Assembly: GCA_028023455.1 (NCBI GenBank)
Contig: JAQFVV010012979.1
Location: 287,718 to 351,717 of the forward strand
Reading direction: 5' to 3'
Source: Epiperipatus broadwayi
Lineage: Eukaryota > Onychophora > Udeonychophora > Euonychophora > Peripatidae
Length of the DNA: 64,000 nt
This document shows positions 11,350 to 20,522 of this stretch, in pieces. Numbering within the stretch: the stretch's first letter is position 1; each line of letters opens with the position of its first letter. A program made the translations under genes and the position numbers. The notes below the pieces were generated by a model. The model was not told the DNA's origin. It saw nothing but the letters and a program-made list of their open reading frames with translations, and did not search any database.

Positions 11350-11630
11350 TAAAGATCCAGGTATGATATTCCAGGGTCTAAAGCTTCTTACTGATAAAAA
11401 ATATAATATTGAAACTAGTTTAGGGATATTGGGTAGGGTAGGATTTTATTAAGCACTAACATCTGGAATCTTTTATTATATACTAAAGTTTGTGGTAAGC
11501 GGCATAGAAATGGTGAAAAGGTAAGGTACAACAATATGTGAGCTGAAGTCAAATGATAAGTGATGGATATTAAAATTTCACCACTCATTTTTAAATCTTG
11601 GCTGACATGATGCAATATAACAATCTAACA
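11350..11630 (+). repeat. HHR-bearing repeat (F1-like), solo unit
   Basis: Sequence after 11411 (GAAACTAGTTTAGGGATATTGG) matches the arm of the palindrome at 38829-39124 (GAAACTAGTCTGGAGATATTGG), followed in both by a GGATTTTAT block. I group these as family F1. The hammerhead-like motif at 11385-11426 sits at the start of the shared part. The 66-codon minus frame here is not gene-like. Confidence 0.55.
11385..11426 (+). ncRNA. Hammerhead ribozyme-like motif (type I), relic
   Basis: Elements in order: TTCTTA (stem I 3' strand, 11385-11390), CTGATAA (core, one change from CUGAUGA), a 13-nt stem II region with AATAT/ATATT pairing, GAA (11411-11413), palindromic ACTAGT as stem III, T at the cleavage position (11420), then TAGGGA (11421-11426), which pairs with TTCTTA over six positions including two G-U pairs. 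HHR topology is established for Penelope elements and metazoan retrozymes; activity here is untested and the core change makes it doubtful. Confidence 0.6.
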
Positions 11631-11989
11631 TTAAGACCTGCCAACTTATGTTTCATTTGTTATTGAAAGGAAACATTTACCAAATAGTTAGAAAAATCAA
11701 ATTCTGAGTAAGTATATGTCTTGTTTAATGGAACCCCCTCCACTATCAAAACTATCAACATAATGAATAAAAATAAAATCACTTTTATTTATTATCCAAA
11801 AACTTTTATAGATGTTTAAATAAATTATAATGTTAGTGAATATGAAATTTAAATGGGCAAGATGTTTACACAGCCTCACTCAAATCAGTTTACAATCTAA
11901 TTTATAAAAACAGAATTATTTGCTATTTATTGTAATAACTTTTTAAACACACAAAAACTGCATTAAACAGCACAAGATCACCATTTCCT

Positions 11990-12230
11990 ACGCTTACACA
12001 AGGTGTCAAAAGTGTCAAACTTAGTAGTACCACTAAGGGCAAGTCATCTATGTGCATTGCTGTCAGAAGATCCAAGGTTCCTCGATGAAAGCCACAAACT
12101 AAAAGCTGGACTGGGGATATTGGATGACTAAATAAGGATCTTATGCACAAAACGTCTTTCATCCATTGATTACTATGACTTGCACTGGGTAGCACTAATG
12201 TATGGATAGTTTGTCAGTTTTAAAAAACTA
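11990..12230 (+). repeat. F1-family repeat fragment with degenerate HHR-like motif
   Basis: The segment GGACTGGGGATATTGGATGA followed by ATCTTATGCACAAAACG and CATCCATTGATTACTATGA matches the right arm of the palindrome at 38829-39124 (TCTGGAGATATTGGATGAG, TTTTATGCACAAGCC, CATCCATTGATTACTCT). Upstream (12077-12118) is a decayed hammerhead-like block: CTCGATGA, a short stem II, AAA, and an AGCTGGAC stem III region. The 90-codon minus frame 12195-11923 is read through this repeat. Confidence 0.65.
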
Positions 12231-12639
12231 CCATATAAGTAAGATTAAATTGAACCTTTGGCATTTTAATTTTTTCCATAGAAGCAATCTGAGTTAATAG
12301 TCCAATATTTTATTTTACTATTACAACTTTTATTCAATATTATAAATCAATAAATTATATTTGATTTATTAAAAATACAAGTTTGCAAATAAAAACATCC
12401 CAAAAAATCATATTTGAACTTCAGATATGAAAATAAAGTGAAAAACATAATAAGGACAATTACTTTTTTTGTATTAGCTGATTATCATAATGCTATTAAA
12501 AAATATAAATTAATAAACTTTTTGCTGACTGAATTTCATTTTTTAAAAATGAACAAATAATTTTTAAGTCATTATAAAGCTATAAAATTATATTCTAAAA
12601 TTTAAAATCTAATATGTCCTCAATCATTTGTCATCTCTG

Positions 12640-13060
12640 AGCTAAAGTATATATTGCAACCTTTGTTAGTCCAATTCTAGAAGTCACTTCTCCACATATA
12701 ATATTGCTTACTCCACTTCCATATGCAAGTTGTTCCATTTCTATTATGCTATTGAATATGCAGAGCTGTTGGATAATTATAATATCAAATCTTTAGTTGG
12801 TGTTTCATTTAAAGATATTTTGACATTTATGGTCAACCCTGCAAATTTCCAAAACTTCAACAAGATTCCAAAATATATGCATGTGACAATCATGATAAAA
12901 TTTTTTGTTTAATTTATTACTTGGCACAATTCCTACCAAAACCCTTCTCATTAACCATTTTAAATTGAATCTGGATCCCACATGTGCCTTGTGTATCAAT
13001 CATGTAGAAGATATAATACACATTTTAAAACCTGTCCATACTTCTCATACTTATGGTACT
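12640..13060 (+). pseudogene. Decayed LINE RT C-terminus (zinc-knuckle region)
   Basis: From about 12900 the plus strand, in one frame, reads LLLGTIPTKTLLINHF, then LDPTCALCINHVEDIIHIL. This matches the Cys-rich C-terminal block of many non-LTR retrotransposon RT proteins (a short-patch CxxC followed by HIL and normally a final Cys-Pro). Upstream frames 12730-12912 probably belong to the same relic, with frameshifts. No RT catalytic motif is preserved here. The clade cannot be assigned. Confidence 0.5.
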
Positions 13061-14220
13061 TGGTATTTCACAAAGAAATAATTAATTTTAAACAATTTCT
13101 CAAAAAAATATTAAAATCGTTTATCATTATAATATCACAGTAATCATTCATACTCTCAAAATAATACGACTTTCTAACATACTTTTCCAGAAGTACTAAG
13201 AACAAAATTTAGCAGAACAATATTTATTTATCTTAGTAGTATATTATTTTATAATAATATGAAGCATTTAAATTACACACTTATCTACATTTTTATCTGC
13301 CCACCAACACTAATTATTATAATAATGTTTTCATAAATGATGTATCATATGTCATATAATTTTTTTTCTCCTGCCTATATGTTAATATTTTACATAATTT
13401 GCTATTAATAAAGTTTATTTTATACAAAAATAATTTAAAATTGCATTTATAATTATAAAATTATAACAATAGTTCTCTGTTATGGTGTTTAAAAGATAGT
13501 AACAATTGCAATTTTCTTTTTATTATTAGTTCAAATTTCTTAAGTTGTATTTTTAAAAATGAAATATATTTTTTAAAAAAATTAAGTCTAAACATAAATA
13601 TATTTCTATTTTAATAATTACTATATAAATATTTTATAAAAATAATCATAAATATTTAAATAAACTATGAAAATGTACATTTTTTTTTGCTCATTGCTAA
13701 CAACAATTAAAGAGAACTTTACACGATTATTTGTACACCCAAAATCAAAGAATCTATGAAATAACAACCTTCTTGATTTTTATTAACTCATTTGTAATTT
13801 TCTTCTATGGACTATTGACATCTTCCAATATTTTAAACTAATAAATCAATATTTTATTTTCAATTTTTATCATTAAATAAATGTAAAACTGGTGAAATAG
13901 TGCTAAATATAGCCACAAGAGAATAATTTAAAACTGAATTATAGCAGTGTCATTATAGTACTCCATAAAATCATACAGCTGAGAATGGTTTAAATAAACA
14001 GCACTAAATAACATAAATTATAGTTAGAGAACTAAATTCTTTGTATAAATGCACAATCGTGCCTTCTGAATCAAAACTACCAACATAATATATGAAAATA
14101 AAATCACATTTATTTGTCTTTTAAGCTATTTCTCCAACTATATATCATGTTATTTAGTAGTGTTTATTTTAACTTCACATAACTGATAGTTGTATTTATA
14201 TAATGCACTATTTACATAAC
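13061..14220. other. AT-rich DNA without recognised genes
   Basis: Very AT-rich, dominated by A/T runs. No repeat boundary, RNA gene or exon is supported. Confidence 0.5.
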
Positions 14221-14520
14221 TATTTAGATAACTTTAAGATAAGTGCTTGGCTTTGGGTTGGTATTTTTAGATCTAGTGTCTGAACCTACCCTGACACCTC
14301 TCTGAGGAGTGCCAAAGCACGAAACCATGGTCAGGGGTTTGGGGAAGGGTTCCTGACAGAGATATTTTAAGTGCTGGCTCTGGCTAGGCATTTATCATAA
14401 AGCTTGTAGAGAAATTGGCAATCCTCACTGTTTATAACTTACAAGCTTAAGCGATAGGGTCATGTGATGCATGACTCTTATTTTTACTATTTATAATCTA
14501 TTATTGAGTATTGAATGCCT
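14221..14520 (+). repeat. HHR-bearing repeat; flank shared with 27545-27640
   Basis: This repeat carries the best-preserved hammerhead-like motif (14296-14338). Its right part, 14395-14490, including CTTACAAGCTTAAG and GGGTCATGTGAT, is present in reverse complement at 27545-27640. The TAGATCTAGTGTCTGAA block just upstream of the motif is also found (reverse complement) at 44770-44785, where another decayed HHR lies. So the unit is dispersed and appears with the same ribozyme position. Confidence 0.7.
14296..14338 (+). ncRNA. Hammerhead ribozyme motif (minimal type I)
   Basis: Parts in order: ACCTCT (stem I 3' strand, 14296-14301); CTGAGGA core (one change from CUGAUGA); stem II GTGC / CAAA loop / GCAC (14309-14320), perfect; GAA (14321-14323); stem III ACCATGGT (14324-14331), fully self-complementary; C at the cleavage position (14332, giving a GUC triplet); AGGGGT (14333-14338), which pairs with ACCTCT over six positions with one G-U. 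Short palindromic stem III is the established sign of dimer-acting minimal type I HHRs in animal retroelements. The core G for U may weaken or kill activity. Confidence 0.78.
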
Positions 14521-14524
14521 TTAG

Positions 14525-14733
14525 AAAAATTTAACTTGATTTAAATTTTCAAAATACATTCATCTGTTAGTAATATATCACAAGTTAGTATATGCACAAC
14601 ATTTTGAGAGGTATTCTCTTCTTTAGGTATTGCTGGTCTAACCAATGATAGTATTATCATAGAAATTGAATGTGGAACTTTAGATTCTTGAATATTGAAT
14701 TTCTTAGGTAGCATTCTAACTAACTGAGCCATC
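14525..14733 (-). mobile_element. tRNA-headed SINE (S2 family), inverted partner
   Basis: Minus-strand copy of a second SINE family. The head reads ATGGCTCAGTTAGTTAGAATGC (A-box-like, 14711-14732) with a degenerate B-box near 14665. The body has AGCAATACCTAAAGAAGAG, then CTCTCAAAATGTTGTGCATA and a 3' end rich in A/T. The 63-codon minus frame spans it and is not a gene. It lies head to head with the copy at 14739-14960. Confidence 0.72.
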
Positions 14734-14738
14734 CTACC

Positions 14739-14960
14739 AAAGTTTAGTTGTTTAGAACATTACCTTAAAATTCAAAAATCTAAGAGGCCAGGTTTAATTC
14801 CCATATTAGTACTGCCACTGTTCAGTCCAGCAACACCTGAAGAAGAGAGGAGAATAATACCGCTCAAAAATTTGTGCATATACTAAATCTGTGTGCTACT
14901 ACTAACAATTGAAAGTACTTTGAAAATTTAAATAAAGTTAAATTTTTCTAAAGACATTTA
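14739..14960 (+). mobile_element. tRNA-headed SINE (S2 family), head-to-head partner
   Basis: Plus-strand S2 copy starting with a degenerate A-box (TTTAGTTGTTTAGAACATTAC), a B-box-like GGTTTAATTCCC (14791-14802), then CAACACCTGAAGAAGAG followed by a stem GAGAGG...CCGCTC and AAAA: this resembles a decayed hammerhead core (CUGAAGA, stem II, AAA). The 3' part ends with TTTGAAAATTTAAATAAAG, the same as the minus-strand partner. A second head-to-head pair exists at 43921-44345. Confidence 0.72.
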
Positions 14961-15340
14961 ATACTCAATATTAGATGATGGAAATAGTCCAATATATAAA
15001 TACAACTAAAATACCATCATCACAAACCTTCTGGAAAACATGCTTGATAGTTTATTGTTTATTAATTATTAAAATGGTAGCAATTAATTTTACCTTTGTA
15101 AATTAGATTATAAGCTGATTTGAATGAAGCTACTTGAACATCTCCACTAATTAAAATTTTATAGGTCTCTATTGTCATAGTTTGCTTAAATGTGATCTTA
15201 AGAAATTATATTATATTTTTTCATATATTTATAAGCTTCATACAAGTATATCATTGATTTATTATTTGAAAATTATATAATGATCTTTCTCTAAGAAGTC
15301 AGATATTTTTATTTTGCCAATTTTAGGCTGCATATTAATC
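14961..15340. other. AT-rich spacer
   Basis: No gene, RNA gene or repeat boundary recognised. Confidence 0.5.
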
Positions 15341-16900
15341 TGCTGGTTCACATCCCCGTTGACCATGCATTTTAGATTACATAATATTCCTTACAAAATT
15401 TGGTTCTGGTGTCATTGTCAATCCATTTGAATTCCTCAATGATAAAGTGATTTCTTTGTTGACTATATCTGCTTTTTTTCAATAAGCTTTTGACATTGTT
15501 TATTAATATTTTTCAAGTCACTTAACCATACAGTTCAATTATGTCCAGCAATGTGAGTCTGTATTCATTCTTGATGTGAATGCTTTTGATGATTGCATTA
15601 GCTTTAAAAATGATTTGACTGTGTATTTTTTAAGTTAGCTGCTTTTTTGCTATTCTATTGTGGTGCTAGTGGTTTTGTAGCAATATGTACCACTGAAATT
15701 CACCATTAGTCACAGGATGTAGTTCTCTTGTGTAGTTTGAGAATATCCTTGGAAGTATTGATCTTGAAAGATACAATATTGTATTTTACTATAAGCTTGA
15801 TTGCAATATTTTCTTAGAAGTAAGTTTATGAATTTATCTTTCTTAGCCTTTATAGGTTATTACTTTGCCTAAGTTTAAACTTTTGATTTGCTGTATGTTT
15901 TTTGTATATTTTGTTTATGAAAATCTGTTGTCTTTGTTATCTTTTAGGTAGACTACTTAGTTTTCACTTTAAAGTTTTTAATGCTTCTCTTACAGGTGCT
16001 ATTTACAGGTTTGTTGGGAATTGTATGCATGATTTCTTTGAATATAATATTGTTGTCTGTGACAGTATCATATCTGCTTCAAGCTCTGCAATATCTTCGA
16101 GGTGAGAACTTTCTCATGATCCATCTATATATTTTGGGCCATATTCCAAAAGTGTTCTTTCACTTATTGTAGTTAAGTTAATGATGCTTTTGTCTGTGTT
16201 GGTATTTATATGGACATCTTGTTTTCTTATGTGAAATTCTACTTTGTTGGTGTATTTATTTCCAAGGTTTTTTTTTCTAAATTTTTACTGTGGTTTATAA
16301 TCTATTGGAGGGATTACATTGCAATGTGTTAATCTTTTTTATGTACTATATTTGTTAAACTTTTATGCATCCTTGTATTATATATTTTAGCAGTTGTGTT
16401 TTTATATAGATTGCTGCTTTCTCGTGTTGTTGGATAGGAGCAATTTGAAAATACTTAATGTTTTTGGCTATATTTGAGATATTTTGCAGATATATAATAT
16501 GAGTAAATAGTTTCTGGTTGTTCATATCTGATAAGTAATTTTAATTTTCATTTCATTATATTTGCATGTGTATATGCATATGTTTGACAAAGTGGGTTTT
16601 TTTTGTTCTCTTTTTTTGCATTATTATCTTGGGTTTTTTTTGTTCTCCTTTTTTTGCTTTATTATCTATTCATGGCCTTCTTATTTCAATGTGTTTCTGA
16701 TTCTTGTATAATCTTTCTTCCTTATGATAATTATGAAATAAGTTATCAAATAATATTAAAAATATGGATAACATTGAAAATGAAACAGGACTAGTTCAAA
16801 AAGGTAATCAAAGATTATGCAGTTTAATTAGAAAAAAAAACAATCTTATAAAGAAGAATGATGCATAACAGAGCAATAAATAGCAAAGTTAAAATGTAAG
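15341..16900. other. T/G-rich region, possible decayed element on the minus strand
   Basis: The plus strand is strikingly T- and G-rich and C-poor across about 1.5 kb, as expected for an old A/C-rich element on the minus strand. Conceptual minus-strand reading near 16200-16150 gives IINLTTISERTLLEYGPKYI, which faintly resembles the N-terminal block of Penelope-type proteins, but no RT or endonuclease motif could be read. A 36-bp unit (GGGTTTTTTTTGTTCTC...) is duplicated at 16596-16668. Plus-strand frames 15902-16172 and 16603-16794 are not gene-like. Identity uncertain. Confidence 0.3.
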
Positions 16901-16904
16901 GACC

Positions 16905-17215
16905 ATAAAACCATTATTGGACACAGTTCACAAAACATTGTATATATATTTTTTGCATTATAATCCGATATTTCGACGGACTAGCAACCGCCATTATCAA
17001 GGTTAAATTTTAAAAGAAAAATTGTTAGATCTCAAACAATAACTTGACTCAGGGTGAAATGAGAAATGTGATTCAACTTGAAGAGTTCAGCATTCACAAT
17101 ATGAGACTTATCAAGATGTTTATTTCCCTCAGTTTTTTTACCTATTAATTTTAAGTTAATATTAGATAAAATGAAAGGTTTCCACATAGCTGGAATATGT
17201 TGTGCAAAATAATAC
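16905..17215 (-). pseudogene. Penelope-like element 3' end
   Basis: On the minus strand, the frame from 17217 reads QHIPAMWKPFILSNINLKLI, matching the C-terminal tail of the PLE relic at 49374-49520 (KHIPAIWKLLILPLSSNINL). That tail follows the GIY-YIG domain, as at 25905-26208. After the stop, the 3' non-coding part contains CCTTGATAATGGCGG, then CCGTCGAAATATCGG (16963-17003), the usual position of the hammerhead ribozyme in PLE terminal repeats. The whole is truncated upstream of the tail. Confidence 0.68.
16963..17003 (-). ncRNA. Hammerhead-like motif of a PLE terminal repeat (relic)
   Basis: Minus-strand order: CTTGATAAT (decayed CUGAUGA box), stem II GGCGG / TTGCTAGT loop / CCGTC, then GAAATATC. 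HHRs are established in Penelope-like terminal repeats, and the flanking PLE coding tail supports the assignment. The box has an extra T and G-to-A change, so it is probably inactive. A homologous relic is at 49653-49690. Confidence 0.55.
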
Positions 17216-17219
17216 ACAG

Positions 17220-17785
17220 TTTATTCCCAAATATAACAATTTTATCTATATCATGAAAATATTAAATATTATATATATATAAGTAATGAAATATATCAAA
17301 AATATATTTTTAAAAAGTATTAAAATATTATATACTCAAGAAATTATGGACAAATATATTAATACAGTTAAAGGGTCAGTACAATTGGGATTTTTTAATT
17401 ATAGAATTTTGTATATGCAAAGAAAGGGAAGGGGTGAAGTGCACTGAAAATACATAGCTACAAATAATTTATTTATTATAGAATTTTTAAAATTACCAAA
17501 GAGAGGAAATGTAGATTAATGAATTGGTGAAATCAGAGGAAAGACGCCTTAAAAGTTTTCTAAATGAAAAAAAAACCTGTTGTTATGTAAAAAACAAAAA
17601 GCAGACTTTTTATTTTAACTTGATTTAAAATTAAATATATACATACACATTATACTCAATGTACAAAACAGAGTATCTATAACTATTAACAGTTAAATAT
17701 ACTTAATCTTTAAGTACATAGTTTTTAATCATTATATATATATATATATATAATTCTTAACTATTATATATATATGAATTTATAA
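17220..17785. other. AT-rich spacer
   Basis: AT-rich with short TA tracts at 17270-17280 and 17736-17752. Nothing coding recognised. Confidence 0.5.
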
Positions 17786-17789
17786 TATT

Positions 17790-18062
17790 ATTTCTGGGAG
17801 CTTTCTTGTAGTAAAAATTTAATAGCTAAATCGCTGATATTTCAATACAATAACAAATATTTCCCTCAGAGCTTCTTCTTTCTCAAATCATAAGAATTTA
17901 AAAATGAAAAAAAAAATAACAAAAGGAAAAAAATAATTTTAAATCTCACCACACACATTCTTATGATTTGAGAAAGAAGCTCTGAAGAAAGTACTTGTTA
18001 TTGTACTGAAACATTAGTTATTTAGCTGTTATATTTTTACTACATAGAAACTCCCAGGAATA
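17790..18062. repeat. Inverted-repeat element with HHR-like motif in the arms
   Basis: Arms of about 105 bp (17790-17896 and 17957-18062) are imperfect reverse complements flanking an A-rich spacer. In the right arm (plus) CTGAAGA at 17982, an AGTAC / 8-nt loop / GTACT stem, then GAAACATTAGT follows the hammerhead order. The left arm carries a decayed copy on the minus strand (CTGAGGG, then GAAATATCAGC). The element has no coding capacity. Confidence 0.65.
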
Positions 18063-18101
18063 TGACTATGAATTCATCATATACCAACGAGAATATTAAA
18101 A

Positions 18102-18103
<2 letters not shown>

Positions 18104-18171
<68 letters not shown>
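18104..18171. repeat. (TA)n microsatellite
   Basis: Nearly pure TA dinucleotide tract of about 68 bp, immediately before the hammerhead-bearing array starting at 18173. Microsatellites border several repeats in this window. Confidence 0.95.
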
Positions 18172-18172
<1 letters not shown>

Positions 18173-18265
18173 TAGATAGAGCTTTACCAATAGCCCACTA
18201 TCAAGCTTAGTTCACATAAACACTGAGAGAGATAGAATTAAATATCTCTTTCAAATTGTCTCCAA

Positions 18266-18310
18266 CCTTTAAACCATGGTTTCGAGCTAATTGGATCATG
18301 TCAGTAAAGG
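18266..18310 (-). ncRNA. Hammerhead ribozyme-like motif, decayed inverted copy
   Basis: Minus-strand order: CCTTTA (stem I), CTGACAT (two or three changes from the core), GATC / CAATTA / GCTC (stem II with one mismatch), GAA, palindromic ACCATGGT, T, TAAAGG. Stem I pairs perfectly over six bases although the core has decayed, so it is a relic of the motif at 18777-18821. Confidence 0.6.
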
Positions 18311-18776
18311 GTAGAAAGACCAGAAACTAGATCTAAACTCCAACTCTACTAAAGAGCATTTATGAAACTTATTTCTATCAGTTTGAAACCATGGTTTAAA
18401 GGTTGGAAACAATTTGAAAGAGATATTTAACTTTATCTCTCTCAGTGTTTATGTAAACTAAGCTTGCTAGTGGGCTATTGGTAAAGCTCCATCTAGTAAC
18501 ATAAAATGCAAGCTATAGCAAGTTACGAAATGTATAACTTGTTTTGTTTATCATAAATACACCCTTTAAGGTTTTTGCAATGATATAGATTGCAGAGGCT
18601 TTTACTATATGGTGAAACTGAACTGAAATCAGACCCATATAGCTATCTTGTTTGTTTAACTGGATTTGAAGATATTTACGTATCTGAAAAATTTGTGCTT
18701 TCAAACTGATAGAAATAAGTTTCATAAATGCTCTTTAGTAGAGTTGGAGTTTAGATCTAGTTCCTGGGCTTCCTAC

Positions 18777-18821
18777 TCTTTACTGATGTGAGCCAATTAG
18801 CTCGAAACCATGGTTTAAAGG
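18777..18821 (+). ncRNA. Hammerhead ribozyme motif (minimal type I)
   Basis: Order: TCTTTA (stem I 3' strand), CTGATGT (core with a single A-to-T change at its last base), stem II GAGC / CAATTA loop / GCTC (perfect), GAA (18804-18806), palindromic stem III ACCATGGT (18807-18814), T at the cleavage position (GUU triplet), TAAAGG pairing with TCTTTA (five Watson-Crick pairs plus one G-U). The same stem III octamer occurs in the motif at 14296-14338. A9 is a conserved core base, so activity is uncertain. Confidence 0.75.
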
Positions 18822-18989
18822 TTGGAGACAATTTGAAAGAGATATTTAAATTTCTCTCTCTCAGTGTTTATGTAAACTAAGCTTGATCATGGGCTATTGG
18901 TAAATCTCTATCTAGTAACATAAAATGCAAGCTATAGCAAGTTACGAAATATGTATAACTTGTTTTGTTTATCATATATATATATATAT

Positions 18990-20089
18990 ATAGGTTGAAT
19001 TGGCACTGCTGATACCCTCTACAGTTAAGATAGATATGAGGGTAAACTGCAAATAATTAATAAGATATACTGTCTAATAATATCTTCTATTATTTAGTAT
19101 GAAATGGTGTTGGTTCATTGAAAGCTAATTATTCTTACATTCATATTAACAATGCCATATACTAATCTGTTTAATTATCATTAAGTTCATATTAACCATA
19201 TCATACACTAACCTGTCTTTAAAATTTGAATATGGTATGTTTGTTATAACATTTTTATGTCATTTGTCATTGCTGATATTAATTATGATAGAATTCATAT
19301 TTGTGCTACTTTTTTGATTACATGATCAACAAAAAATGGTCATAATATTTTATCCTTTGGAGCATGCATTTATGTATGAATATGCAAAATATACCAAACT
19401 TTAATTTTGTGAAAACGGTAATGACACCAGGCAAAGTAACCTGAAAGACTGCAGTTATAATTTTTCACAAAATGAACTAACAATAATTGGTCATTTTGTA
19501 CTGGATTTTGATTTTTAAAAAAATTGTAAATTGAAGCAGTTTTGGTTAGGGATCTATCTATCTAACTGTTGATATAAATGTTGACGAAACTAGAAAAGCT
19601 TGTTTAACATAGCCAAACTCACAAAATGTGATTATAGTATTGTGCTTGGCTGGTAGGGAAATATCCAACTAAAATACTATAATATTAATATTAGCTATAA
19701 GCAAGTATGTACATTCAAATCATGCTACATCTTCTGCTCTGTGCAAATATTTTCTTTAATATCTAACAGCTACATGTTAATGCACACATAAAAGATATGA
19801 GTTAATTTGTAAATTACATCCACATAATATATTTAAACACATGTTACAAGAAACACATATAACATTTGGGCTAAATCTGAACTCAGACATCCTTAGTTAC
19901 TTTTAAAATTAAAATTAACATTTGTCAATATAAGCCGCTTCATTTATAAACATAAAAATATCTACGTAAGCACATAGTTAATATTTTATATATATAATTG
20001 GAAGTTCATATGCAAATTTTGAAAACGTGAGTGCTAAGTTGATAATTCAACAATCAAAAGATTATTGTATTTATTATTTCAAAATATAT
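18990..20089. other. AT-rich DNA without recognised genes
   Basis: AT-rich spacer between the hammerhead array and the RTE element. Two phrases with TTCATATTAACAATGCCATA / TTCATATTAACCATATCATA form a short direct repeat (19140-19215). No exon or RNA gene supported. Confidence 0.5.
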
Positions 20090-20522
20090 ATCCAAGGCAA
20101 GGCTGTAAAAAGGAGTCTGCTACTAACCGAAAGGAGACCCTTTGATTCCTCTTGGAGGTCTTAAAGGAACCAAGCAGGGAAAATTCCTAATGTCCACTCC
20201 ATACATTCTTGTCATTACAGATGTTATTACTATGAGATTATTCATATAGATGGACTGTTCACTAACATTCATTAGCCAGTGTGGTGAGTTTATTGACTTT
20301 TTACCTCTGAGTTTAAGATCAAGAAACACCATGGTCTTTCTTCTCAGTTGCCTGATAAGGCAGAATGAATTTATGTGTAAATAATAAATGTTTTTCCAAA
20401 AGATATATACAATCATGACAGACAAAAATAAATCATAGCCCTTATTCCCAGTAGGCTGTAAAGTCACCAACCATGACAGCGGTTGGTGGCCAAAGGTAGA
20501 GGGTGCTAAGAATCTGCTGATT

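Larger units (their letters stand above)
18173..18985 (+). repeat. Retrozyme-like array: 419-bp direct repeat with HHR, plus inverted copy
   Basis: Three partial copies of one unit. An inverted copy fills 18173-18390; two direct copies follow, with the block GAAACCATGGTTTAAAGGTTGG at 18385 and again at 18804, a 419-bp period. Both direct copies continue through CAATTTGAAAGAGATATTTAA, TCTCTCAGTGTTTATGTAAAC, GGGCTATTGGTAAA and GCAAGCTATAGCAAGTTACG. The second direct copy has a near-complete hammerhead (18777-18821). The segment AGTTTCATAAATGCTC occurs in both orientations. A tandem array of HHR units of a few hundred bases is the arrangement described for animal retrozymes; assignment is inference. 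Confidence 0.72.

Noticed and set aside
11923-12195. 90-codon minus frame
   Set aside because: Lies over the F1 repeat fragment, whose other copies are non-coding.
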